This document shows positions 11,430 through 21,476 of a stretch of DNA of 64,000 nt, piece by piece (the first letter of the stretch is position 1; each line of letters begins with the position of its first letter). The stretch covers positions 558,001 through 622,000 of the forward strand of contig CM066295.1 in NCBI GenBank assembly GCA_033816765.1, written 5' to 3'. Under the pieces are notes generated by a model, which was given only the letters and a program-made list of their open reading frames with translations, had not been told where the DNA came from and did not search any database. The stretch comes from Nothopassalora personata (taxonomy: Eukaryota; Ascomycota; Dothideomycetes; Mycosphaerellales; Mycosphaerellaceae). The translations under genes and the position numbers were made by a program.

Positions 11430-11512
11430 GCAGGACCCCTTTTTTTTCGAGCTTATCTCTCTCTCTCGCTTTCGTAGATCTTCTTCAATACATCAATCTA
11501 CTCACATTATCT
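11368..11512 (+). repeat. Right LTR of the copia derivative
   Basis: Matches the left LTR at every base read. The coding frame of the polyprotein runs into it and stops at 11429. Flanked on the right by the target-site copy TGGCC at 11513-11517. Confidence 0.92.
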
Positions 11513-11517
11513 TGGCC

Positions 11518-12159
11518 TCCATCCGAGCACGGCTTGGTATTCACAGGCTTTGAACACTCATTAACGATCACTTACTGCAGGTGCGTCGCTGCTTCCGTAC
11601 CTTGATGTAGTACAGTGAGTATGTTGAGCAGATGCCACAGCCTGCTTGAAGCAACTTCAACGATACTCACGAGTAGGTGGTGAAGCACAAGAGTCTGGAC
11701 GAGAATCATTCGATGTTGCTGGAGGAAGAATCTTCCTGCGTGGACTACGCCTAAACGGAATCCATTCCAAGAGAATTGACTTTTGAGTGCTTCAGAAACT
11801 ACCGTGGCGGGAAACGAACGAATTCAACCGAATGGCCATTGTCAACTCCGCATCACGCTGCCCAAGTTGGCAGTCTGGTCACCATGCACCGGCATGCTTG
11901 CCGTCGACATTGGGAACAACCACAACATTTCGACCTGCGAGACCGACAGAAAATTGCAAAAAATCGAGCAAGGAATCCAATCCAGCAGCCAAGCCACACC
12001 GTACTGATACCTGGCGGCTGGATGTGCGAAGCGAGCAGGCGAGTGATATATATATGTCTCTTCTGCAGTATGCAAAAGACACTGGACTCTTGCGTTTAAT
12101 ACAACGTCATCGCAAGGAATGCCCTGATATATCCTTACATCTATCACCGTCTACTGCGG
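11518..12159. other. No gene recognised
   Basis: Single-copy-looking DNA to the right of the copia insertion. Several overlapping short frames exist on both strands, none with a domain, clear splice structure or signal peptide. Confidence 0.5.
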
Positions 12160-12835
12160 CTACAACCTGCCATTCGCCACTGCCCATGCCAGACAGCCCG
12201 GGAAACTGTTTACCAGCCATGCTTCGTGATCGTTGCGCACGGCAATCATGAAGTCCTCAACCTTCGTCCGCCCAGCGACGGTTCCGAGATTCGTCAGTCC
12301 TCCAAAGTTCACTCCATTGATGACAGGGTCGACAATAGCAGGACTTTTGTTCTGAACCACAACATTCTCGTAGAACTGAACATTGAGACCAGCTACGACT
12401 GCTCCAAAGATGCGGTTGCTCATACCGCGCTGCAAGATCCAAGCGGCTTGGATGCCGGCCATGCCTTTGCGAAGTTGGTCGAAGGCCTCTTGTAATCGCC
12501 CGCCTGTCTTTTTGGCCTCCATGTCGAAGAAGGGAATGTAGTAAGCAGCGTTCCATCTTGGAGGAATGACAGAATGTAGGAGCACCATGTCGGCGAAGCC
12601 GCCTAGAGAATGGTCGTAGAATTCCTAGGAGCACATAAGCATCATGTCTTTTGCCGGTGATGTGCGAGACTGACATGGTTGAGCATGTACCCGCCTTGCT
12701 GGTTTTGGTCGTTCTTAGTTGGATCGAAGTAGTAGCAGAATATGCTGGTCCACAGGGCTGTGGTGAAGGACTCTCCAAGGCCTGACGGCCCGCCGGCGAT
12801 TACTGCTCGAATGCTCGTGACGTCCATGTACTACA
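12160..12835 (-). CDS. Unrecognised gene, 3' part clear, 5' end uncertain or decayed
   Basis: Minus strand. A 3' exon ends at the stop at 12160 and joins an upstream exon through a plausible 50-nt intron (GTCAGT donor, CCTAG acceptor, about 12630-12680). The joined product has a glycine-rich hydrophobic stretch (AGGPSGLGESFTTALW), then a soluble C-terminal part. Further upstream the same frame continues with hydrophobic residues but meets a TAG at about 12833, so either another intron or a lesion lies there. The SGLGESF-ALW stretch faintly recalls family 79 glycosidases, but the rest does not, and I do not assign a function. It lies in the same accessory block as the coiled-coil gene pair. 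Confidence 0.45.
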
Positions 12836-13363
12836 TCATCTTGGTCAGAAAGGTGGAAAGGAGCATCAGTGGCGCGACGTACCCCAGGTTCTGCCATGAC
12901 TACTCTTCTGGCCGACAATCGTGACTGTTGAGTGTGGTACCATCAAGCAGTTCTCGCAGCAGCCTCTTATAAAGTTGGTGCGACCTCGTGTATAGCTCTG
13001 GTCTGTCACCGGCTGAAGATCATACGCCACCAGCATGTTAGCTTGCCAAACCCGCAGCAGATTCAGCTGGCAACGGAACGATAACGAAAATAGTGGCTTG
13101 CATTGGTGAATCCCAACTGCGGCTAAACGCGAGTGCTCAGCTGGGAGACGTACGCCTTGGGAGATGCTCTGAGTCTTCTATGCATAAAAGTCAAATTGAT
13201 TGCCAAGGCACTTTATGAGGCCTCTACATTTACGAGTGCGCACTGCATCAACGCTACTCTCAGCGTGATGCTAGTTATAATGACCTGTAAGGCGCGATGC
13301 ACATTTACATTAAGGTTTGTTTAAGACTGGAGTCTTGGCAAAAAGATGTTCACCCCATCAAGT
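12836..13363. other. Gap between the unknown gene and the coiled-coil gene
   Basis: A TATAAGA-like motif near 12966 could be the promoter of the minus-strand gene at 12.2-12.8 kb. No other coding unit or RNA was recognised. Confidence 0.35.
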
Positions 13364-14914
13364 CTAGCCTGCCAAAGCTAATACGTCTCCTCGGTTCTGG
13401 ATCTCCTTGACTCTGGTGCTTACAGCGCTGACCTTGCCCTGCAACTCTTCGCTTAGGCCTGGTGAACCATACTCTGTGGTCAACTCGTTGACGATCGAGT
13501 TGACCTCCGCAAGACGTGGTTGGTCGACAGCTCCCAAAAGGCACATATCGAGGATTGCATCGGCAAACTCCTTCTTAAGGAACGACTGATGTGCGGCGCT
13601 CAGTGCCTCGTTATACAGCTGGCTCATGCGGCTGAAAAGCTGGGCCGAAACATCTTTCATGACGGCAAGTCTTGTAGTGATCTGGTCCAGACGCTGGATG
13701 TTGTCGTCGATAGCCTTCTCAATGCCAGGGAACTGAGCCAATGCGATTTGCTGCTTCATCGCAGTCTCCGAGATTCGTGCCCTCTCTGCTTGGAGAGCTG
13801 TCAGTTGCTGCATGTTTCCGACCAAGCTGGCACCAAGACTATCGATATTGCGCTGCAGATCGTTGATCTCGTTCTGTAGCCCGATGACTGCCGAAGGGGA
13901 TTTGCTGGAATCGATGGCGCCTGCCAAATTCCAGATCCCCAGCGTTAAGATGCCAAGCTTGAGGACAGTCAGCGGAAGAACGATCGCAGCACCGATTCTA
14001 CTTACACCGACATCAGTGGCAGTCGCCGCCTGTTCTGCGGAGTGCTTTTTGTCTTGCAAGGTCCGCATACTATCACTAGCCTGGCGCATGCTGTCCTGAA
14101 TGCGCTCGACATTGGAAGAAGTGTCCGCGATGGTGCGGTTGAGGCCGTCAACTTGAACCTGTGTCTGCTGCACGGCTTGCGCAGCTTGGTCTTTTAGTCG
14201 TATGACAGTGCCGTTCCTGAGCTCGACCACCTGAGAAATAAGGTCAATCTCAGTGCCCGAGGGCAAGTCGTCGAATTACTCACCCTGACGTGGAGTTGCG
14301 ACAGCTTGTCGAAGCCTCTCTCGCTTGAGGTCTGGACCTCTCGGAAACTTGTCAAGACGGACTCCAACAGCGTTGTTTTCTGTGCTTCGTTGACCTGATC
14401 AGCCATGATTCTAGCATCATAGTCTCCTGTATGCTGTTAGCCTGGAGCGTGACGGTACTGAAGCTGTATATTGGGAACGCTTACCCCGAACGAAGACAGT
14501 CAACTCATACAGCTTTGCAAGAGCGGCATTCAAGACGTTGCTGATAGCAGCAGCAGTTTCCGGCGCCGTCTGTTGCAAAGTGCCTTCGAGTTCTTGCACA
14601 CGTGCTTGTACAACACTAACACGAAGAAGAAAGTCATCAATGCTGCCATCACCACTGGGAATTTCTGCTGGAGTGCCGGCCGATACTGCCTGGGCAGACT
14701 CAAATAATGCCTGGGCTCGTTTGAAAGCGTCCTGGGTCTGGCGAAGCCTCTCTGAAGCAGAGGCAAGCGCTTGCGCCTGAAGAGTGTCCGCAGACAGTAC
14801 CAGCGCAGGGCTGCCCTGTGCCGCAACGATCGAGGCGGCAATAGTGTCCCATCCAGACGGGAAATCATTGGCAGCTCGCGCGAAAGCTTGTTCGGCCTCA
14901 AGGGTGGATGCCAT
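13364..14914 (-). CDS. Coiled-coil protein with central hydrophobic hairpin, alpha-pore-forming-toxin-like
   Basis: Three exons (14485-14914, 14284-14426, 13364-14230) with good junctions (GTAAGC/CATACAG and GTGAGT/TTCTCAG) give 479 residues. A short FPSGWD motif lies at residues 18-23. Long Ala/Gln/Glu-rich helices follow, then a hydrophobic stretch of about 30 residues near 266-298, broken in the middle so it could form a membrane hairpin. A second set of long helices runs to the C-terminus. No signal peptide is evident. Two helical bundles around one hydrophobic hairpin is the plan of ClyA/Hbl/XaxAB-type alpha-helical pore-forming proteins. That is a fold-level inference, not a sequence match I can verify. 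It is transcribed divergently from a related gene at 17088 and shares the FPxGWD motif with it. Alternatives: another membrane-associated coiled-coil protein. Confidence 0.75.
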
Positions 14915-17087
14915 GATTGATTGATGTCTGAGTGAGTAAGGGGGATTGCAGTCGTGGAAGAGCTGGTGAAGGAGAATGGAAGAGCTGGTGAAGGAGAAAG
15001 CCTGATGCTTCCAGAAGGAGGCCTCATATGTTCATAGGAAATGGGGACCATGGCGAGATGTGCAACAATGAGAACGTGGCTTGCACGATCAAGACGTGGC
15101 TGCCTGCGTTCCATAGCAGAGCTGCGGCTGCGAATGGGCAAGGTGATGCCTTCAAGCAGAGTAGCCATGAATATCGACTATACAGCCACCAAAGTCAAAG
15201 GTACACAGCTCACGGTTTAGGCGAGATTCACCCCACCTTGGCCGCGTCGAGTCATCTCCAACGTTCGAATGCAGAGCTGTACCTTGGCCTGAAAGTGTTT
15301 CTTATGCCTAAGCACACATTCGTAATCCCTTAGCCCCGTTAACATAGCATTCATTATACCCTTCCTGGCTCACAGTGTTCACAGTGGTTCCCCTCGGGAT
15401 CGTGAAATTTCCGCTTGGCTTCTTTGCGCACTACAAAGAATCCGTATTAGTGACACTAGGAAATGCTAGTAAACAGACATTCGCTAAGATCTAGCATGTC
15501 TCTATCCATTTCATCGACAGTCGACTTACACAATAGGTATGTAGGCCATTATCCTCGCATCCGTGATTGCCGTCCGTGCCCGAATTGCAGTACATAGTTT
15601 TTAATTTGTGTTTCTTAGGGACTGCCGCTGCGGGGAGTGTAAGGCATAGCAAAAGCGCGAGAGATTTCATAGTTGTTGCTTGTGTCGAATTTGTCTTGTT
15701 ACTACTTAAAGAACTGTTGACTCGTAAGGCGCGGCGAGCTGTTCTTCAATATCTAGTATATATACGCTTTTTATAAATGGTGTTTACGATCTATTCTAAG
15801 ATATTGGACGTATTACAAAACGTACCTACGTGTCCGGCACATTACTAGTCTTCTTCTAGCGAGTACGGTACGAACTTCGCCAATTATATCTTCAACTAGA
15901 GCTAGGAAGGACTAGTAAGGCGCGGCGAGCTGTTCTCTATATCTAGTCCTAAGACATTGGCCAAGAACCCTGTATGTAGCTAGCGTGGCTTCGCTTGGCT
16001 TGCAAGCTAGACAATTTTTGCTGACAAACTAAGCTAAGCCAAGCTAAGCCATATGGGTATAGCTAGCTTAGTTTGGCTTATTTGGCTTGAACTACCTCCT
16101 AAGATAGTAAGATGGACTCTGGTGTAGGATGACGCATCTAATACTACTAGACGCGTTATTTTTTTGGTAGGACTATATAAAAGTTGATGGTCTTAGTATA
16201 GCATAGGCCGATCCAGCAATTAAACCCCTACTACGGGCCAGGCCGCATCACATGCAAGCTGGCTCAAGCCAGTCAAGCCATGATATTAAGCTGGCTTGAA
16301 AAACAAGCTAACCAAGCCAGCACCCTCTGGCTTGGTAGCGAGCCAGGCCTCTTCCGGTGAATATGGTGCCACCTTCGTCAATTACACCCCTTGAAGGTTC
16401 ATATCCAGCTGAGAAGGAATTGTTAGGTGCCGGGGCTGCCAAAGTCCACGGGGAGATACTGTAGCAGTGCAGTAGAGTGTTTGCAGTTCCATTCCCAGGC
16501 GAGCAGGCGTCTGTCGCAACATCTGTCGTGGATGCGGAAGGACGTGGCGTGGCGCCGCCGCGCACGGACGAAGTCTTCGTGAACGAGGGCTCCTACTTTG
16601 TGGCTGCTTGGGCGAACCATGGATTGCATCTCTACTCTGCACACCAAGAAATACCAACATCCTCAGCGCAATTTAAACTCCGACTATCTGATGCGCCAGG
16701 AACATCTCGACGTCCAGCTGTCGAACGGACGCGGTCAACCACACATGCATCAACAGCTTAGTGTAATGGCAGGCATTGGCAGCAAGCATCGGGCGCCTTC
16801 TGGACCGCCAGGTCAGCCAGCCTTCAGATGCAACTTGAACTCTGGTACTGCACACGGGCGCGTAGGAGGAGCGTGTGAGCTCGCGATGAGGCGGACCGAT
16901 GCCAGCTTGGTACTTCGAAGGTCATGAACGCAGCTTGCTGCACTCAGATCAGCGGCCCACTGCATGAGGACATATATAGGAACATATGCCTCGCAAGGTC
17001 AGAGCGACTCGTGCAAAGCATCGACGACCAACTTGAATACCGCTCAGTACCAGTGACCTTCTTATACCAGAGCTGATTACTGGCAGT
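14915..17087. promoter_or_regulatory. Divergent intergenic region of the two coiled-coil genes
   Basis: About 2.2 kb separates the two start codons. The outer parts look unique; the middle 0.8 kb is repeat debris described separately. Short frames near 16.3-16.9 kb overlap on both strands without a recognisable domain. Whether the genes once shared a tighter promoter, later split by the insertions, cannot be told from this sequence. Confidence 0.4.
15600..16400. repeat. Repeat debris in the divergent intergenic region, partly RIP-like
   Basis: A 21-bp direct repeat (TAAGGCGCGGCGAGCTGTTCT) occurs at 15725-15745 and 15916-15936 and is followed by related ATATCTAGT sequence. A block near 15855-15910 (TACGGTACGAACTTCGCCAATTA) resembles 16355-16385 (TATGGTGCCACCTTCGTCAATTA), the first copy looking more TA-mutated than the second. 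At 15985-16335 there are many short AAGCCA/TGGCTT units in both orientations, able to form hairpins. This is probably one or two small degraded elements. No coding domain is present. Confidence 0.6.
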
Positions 17088-19582
17088 ATGAGTGACAAAG
17101 AGCTCAGCGTTGCCTTGAAGGCACAGGCCGATCGGGACAACGATCCACAGATCACGGACAGAGTGTGCGACGAAATCAAGAACTCGGTCATCTTTCAGTA
17201 CAATTGGCAGGATCTGCTTCAGTCTGCTCCAATTGCTGTCAGCGCCACTGGTGCATGCTACGCGGCTTGCTTCTCTGATGCTGGCATGCGTGTGCAACTG
17301 CAGCCTCCTCCCTCCGGGCAGTTCAGAAGTGATAAAATGTAAGACATGCGAAGTCCAAGCAAGCGGCTGTGCACTAACATATCCTTAGGCAGACCTCTCT
17401 ATCAGCCAACTTGATCGTGTGCGGCGATTTAGGTCGTATGGCTTTCATGGAGGCCGAGAACGGTCTGTTGTTTGTGAAGGACATCTCTAACAGAGCCCAA
17501 AATAAGGTCAGTAATCATGACTCTCTTCAAGACTCTGATAATTAACGGCCCGCAGGTCTCTGACATCATCGACGTGATTGCAGATCCGCCTGCGGCTCGC
17601 AAGATGCTAAAGCCTCAGATGACTCAACTCAAACGTTTTGCCGACGATGCATACGACAAAGTCACGGCGATTGACAAGAGGTTCGACGAGTGGCTTGTGT
17701 TTACGTGTGAGCTTCACGCTGCATGCGTTGGGACTGAATCCTCCACCGCAGAGCAACTCCATGCCACCGAAATCGGTCTCGCTGTCGAGCAAGCTCGGTT
17801 TGACAGTCAGAAGAATACTGTAGCAGAAGCTAAAGCTGCGAGTGAAAAGCTCGGAAAGACGCTCGACGCAACGACCGACGCCTTCAAGAAAGCGTCTGAC
17901 GAATTTCCCGATGGGTATGTTAGCAACCAGCTTACGCTGAGACTAGTGAGACCGTGCACTAATCGTACTTACACAGCTGGGACATTCTTGGTCAGCAGGT
18001 CGTAGGAAGCTTAGCAGATTGCTTCACTGGTGCCCTTACAACATTCACACAGAACTATGCCATGAACATGAACCCGGTTGCCCGCGCGACCTCTGGCATT
18101 TCCATGTTCGGCGACCTAATCCATCCAAAGTCCGGCGGAAACAACGACGAAAGTACTGGCATACATGGCACAGCGCCGCAGCCTCCGCCTCTTCCTCAAA
18201 AGCCAGTACCGCCCTTCAGCACTGATCCAGCTTATAGCGCTGTACAGAAGGACATGGTTCATCTCAACACGCTGCATGGCATGTTAGTCAACGGTACTGA
18301 TAATGGGGTCGACTGGGATGGCCTGGCAGTGAATGAAAACGCCACGAAAACCATCGCATTCGTTGCCAGAATGCTGAGTGACGCAGTGGATGCCTTTGCT
18401 AGTCAAGCCACAAGCGATCCCCCAAGCAGTGACCTGAACGATATCTTGTCAGTGGCCACGAACATTGCCAATTCTGTGAAGAAGGCAGCAGAAAATGGCA
18501 GGAAGATGGGCAACAGCTTCCCAGAGGCTGACAGCAAGGATGTGAAAGACTGGCAAGAGCGATTTGGAGCACGATACAGTACCGCTCAAAAGATGTTCTC
18601 AATCGCTCGGTCGCTACCGGGTGCTGCTCCTGCAGGCGTAAGTCATTTGTTACTCCAGGTCCGGACGTAAGCTGACTTCCAGCAGATGCCACTCATGGCA
18701 AACAGTCCCGACCCAGCTGTTCAAATCGCCCAGACAAATGCCAAGAGCGCCCAGGCTCAAGCCGTCCTCGAGGCTGCTAAGAACAGGCTTACCACGGCTC
18801 AGGACGCAATGCTGAAGACCCAAGACAATTTCATTAAAGGCACTCAGCTCCTCCTGGAGCAGGAGAACAAGATGACTGAAATCCAGGGAGCTTTGACGAA
18901 GCTTACACAGTCCAAGCTCAGTTTGACCGAGATCAAAGCCGTCCTGGAGACGTGCATCAGACTGATTGTTCAAGTCAAGAAGAATATCATGGACCTTTGC
19001 ACTTTCTTCAAAGCCATGTCGCGGACGGTCGAGGCCATCGTCAAATACGCAGTGCAGGGATTCTTAGATACGGTGGCATCCAATCTTGCATCCGACGGCA
19101 GCACTGATCTGAAGGTCTTCAAGATTGGCGACTACACTCTCGACGACCTTCAACGGTCCATGCTGTACCAAGCAGCCGTGTCGGTACGAGCGCAGTTCTC
19201 CGTCTTTGGCGATATCGCGGCAATGTGGGGCAAGCTATCGATGCAATACGTTATGCCGGGTGTCAAGATGCTAGATCAGTTGTCACTGGCTGAGCCAGAT
19301 CAGGCCAAGCGGCAGCGTCTGCTTTCCTCTCTACAGCAATGGGCTACTGAGTCTATCGCTGGCGTAAGAGAGATTGCTGGCACCACGAAGCAGACTATTC
19401 TTGATGACATGGATGGCCGGGTCAACGCTTTGGAGGCGGTTACCAAGAAACTTCCGCCTTCGACCTCTATGAAAGCGGCCATCGAAGCAGGCACGCAAGA
19501 GTCTAGCAAAGCGGCGCAGGATGCTTTGGTTGCTAATTCGTCGGCGAAGCTGGTCAATCGTTTCGCGGGAACTCGAAAGTAA
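17088..19582 (+). CDS. Large coiled-coil protein related to the divergent neighbour, pore-former-like
   Basis: Five exons (17088-17338, 17389-17506, 17556-17914, 17977-18637, 18683-19582) with canonical donors, branch sites and acceptors give about 762 residues. The N-terminal 125 residues are a distinct module with several Cys. A helical coil leads to FPDGWD at about residues 240-245, followed by an amphipathic hydrophobic helix. After a Pro-rich linker come two more helical regions. The 3' exon has long Ala/Gln/Lys-rich helices, then a moderately hydrophobic stretch around residues 560-600, and the pattern AQFSVFGDIAAMW, which resembles SAQLFSRMSQLY in the minus-strand partner. The two genes therefore look like diverged paralogues of unequal length. 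No signal peptide is seen. Role unknown; a two-component membrane-acting system is my inference. Confidence 0.75.
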
Positions 19583-21015
19583 GTCGAGGTGGGGGAGATG
19601 TGGAAGTTATCTTGCGATGGTGCCTAGACTGGATATCGCCTTCGAGAATTTAGACCAATGGCATTGCACGAGGGGTATCCATCTAGACCCATCCTCTCAG
19701 GTTGAAGGCATCGCACACCAAAAGTTCGATTCTCTGACCCTCGGTTTGTTTTGGGACTTCCTCGAATCCCGACTCCTGCGAGGCTGCGGTGTTGTAGTGA
19801 CGTACTTCCTCTCCGGTGGCTGAGCTCAACGACGCCCGTCAGTTGGCAGCCATGAGAAGGCCTGCGAAAGTCGTCCGAAAAGCACATCTTCTGACCTTGC
19901 AACGCCGAGGCTCGCGCGTGGAGTCTTCACAGGTCTGACCCGGCGAAGGACCGGAGATGTGGCAGAAGTTCCCTGTTGCGGAGATGGCTTGGGAGATTTG
20001 CGAGGGAGGAGCTTCCTGTCGTTTCACAGCAGCTTCAGCATACCTTCGGAGTGTAGATGTATATTGCTACGGTGAAGCGTGGCGCGTGGCGCGTGGCGCG
20101 TGGTGAAAGTTTTGTCCGGGTGAAGTCTAGAAAAGGCCAAGAGGAAGGCGTACGCCCCACTTGCGCGCGCCCTCCCGCGTCGCAATCGCTGCCATCGATT
20201 TGATCGGCATCCATCTTGCCCGTAGTATGATGATTGAGCGTACACTTCCACGAATCTTGAAGTCGACCAACATCAACTCGTAAAGCCCCTCTCACCAGCA
20301 TCTGACGGAGCTCCCATCTCCGAATCCCATTTGATGGCCATTAACTCTGAACAGCGTCCAATTCACTTCAGCTTCAGCTTCACAGATGCCATCCAGCACA
20401 TCATCCCGCTGCACTCGATAGGCATCGGCCAACGCCGGCGGATGTTTGCAAACTTACACAACAGCCTTCACCCGCGACCAGCATCGAACAGCGCCATGCG
20501 CCACCCAACTTCGATGAGCACAGAATTGTGCGGCGCAGGTCTCCTGCTCTCCCAGGGGCCCGGCCTAGCACTAGGCCCAACGCGACATTGGTGTGATTTG
20601 AACGTTTACACTTTGCTCGTGCGAGAGTGAATTGTGATGCGTGGTTTAAGCCGACCCAAAATCGAGGGATAGGTCATCAAGGCATTGCAGCCACGTAGAA
20701 GCCAGGCATCAGAGCGAAATTCACAAACATAATAATTTGGACAGAGAAATCGAGCGTCAAAGTAAATGGACGGAAGAAGCAAAAGCTCAAGCGCACGATG
20801 AATATCCGAGAGTCAAAAGGAAGTTGCAGCTTGTGGATATAAGCTGTTGCTTTGAGACTACTCATCATTGATGTACATCCACACCAAGTATGCAATCTGT
20901 CAAGTCACAGTCAAGTGCAAAAACTTGGGGGAGAACTCTGTGACGAAACATGAAAGAGGCAGCCAAAAGAATTGTCACAAGCTGAGCTTGCGCGACAACA
21001 TATAGAACTAATTGA
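19583..21015. other. No protein gene recognised
   Basis: Mixed unique sequence. A short GCGTGG-based tandem run lies near 20075-20105 (GGCGCGT repeated three times). Short frames on both strands lack domains. Confidence 0.45.
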
Positions 21016-21120
21016 GGTCCTACCCGGATTCGAACCTAGTGTTATTAGGATCATGTGGACCAAGTGGAGAGCAATGAGTTACTTACCGGGGTTGCCTGGG
21101 AATTGTTAGAACGGACAACT
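21016..21120 (-). ncRNA. tRNA-3'-half-like sequence with an intron-like insert in the T arm
   Basis: On the minus strand 21036-21016 reads GGTTCGAATCC (a perfect RNA polymerase III B-box/T-loop sequence) followed by GGGTAGGACC, an acceptor-strand-like end. Directly upstream, 21086-21036 begins GTAAGT, contains CTAATAAC and ends ACTAG, the marks of a spliceosomal intron of 51 nt. Removing it would give a perfect T stem (CCCGG with CCGGG). I found no matching 5' acceptor strand or clear D arm, so an intact tRNA is not supported. It may be a tRNA-derived fragment, an ncRNA with a B box, or coincidence. Confidence 0.3.
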
Positions 21121-21476
21121 ACCACGAGATAGCATTGAGAACGAACCGGAAGGCTGATGTGCTCGAAAGAGCTATTCAAAATCCGGAATGCTCTGATGGG
21201 CAATTAGAGAGTGATCCACCAAATATCGAGCCCAGCTCTACTCACAACCACTACATCTGTGCAATTGTTAACCACAGATTACTGAAAATCCATGGGAGCA
21301 TAGACCGACCATAGAACCGATTTTGGTTGAGCCAACTGAGCCTGAATTACGACGGCTTGATTTGAGAAAACCTATATCGCCTTGATATTTCATGACGTCA
21401 CTCATTTCACAGCCTCGACACCATTGTCGCTCCTGGCTGCACAACGATACAATACTCATTCACTTTACCAGAGGGC

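Larger units (their letters stand above)
7661..11512 (+). mobile_element. Recent Ty1/copia retrotransposon derivative lacking RT and RNase H
   Basis: Two 145-bp direct repeats (7661-7805 and 11368-11512) read identically base for base, each including an 8-T run and a CT-rich stretch. They are flanked by the 5-bp direct repeat TGGCC (7656-7660 and 11513-11517), as expected for a copia integration. A single open frame of 1135 codons fills the interior. A purine-rich stretch ending in GGGGGTG sits just before the right repeat. The body is only about 3.85 kb because the region that should encode reverse transcriptase and RNase H is missing. Unlike its neighbours it shows no RIP. Repeat termini (ACTTG to TATCT) are not the usual TG-CA, so boundaries could shift by a base or so. 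Confidence 0.92.

Noticed and set aside
12160..12835. Family 79 glycoside hydrolase
   Set aside because: Only a short SGLGESF-ALW stretch resembles the family; the catalytic glutamates and the C-terminal domain could not be found.
16308..16927. Several overlapping frames of 60-110 codons on both strands
   Set aside because: No domains, no splice support, and adjacent to repeat debris; probably chance frames.
21016..21120. Intact tRNA gene
   Set aside because: Only a T arm and an acceptor-like strand are visible; no complementary 5' acceptor strand, D arm or anticodon arm could be folded by eye.
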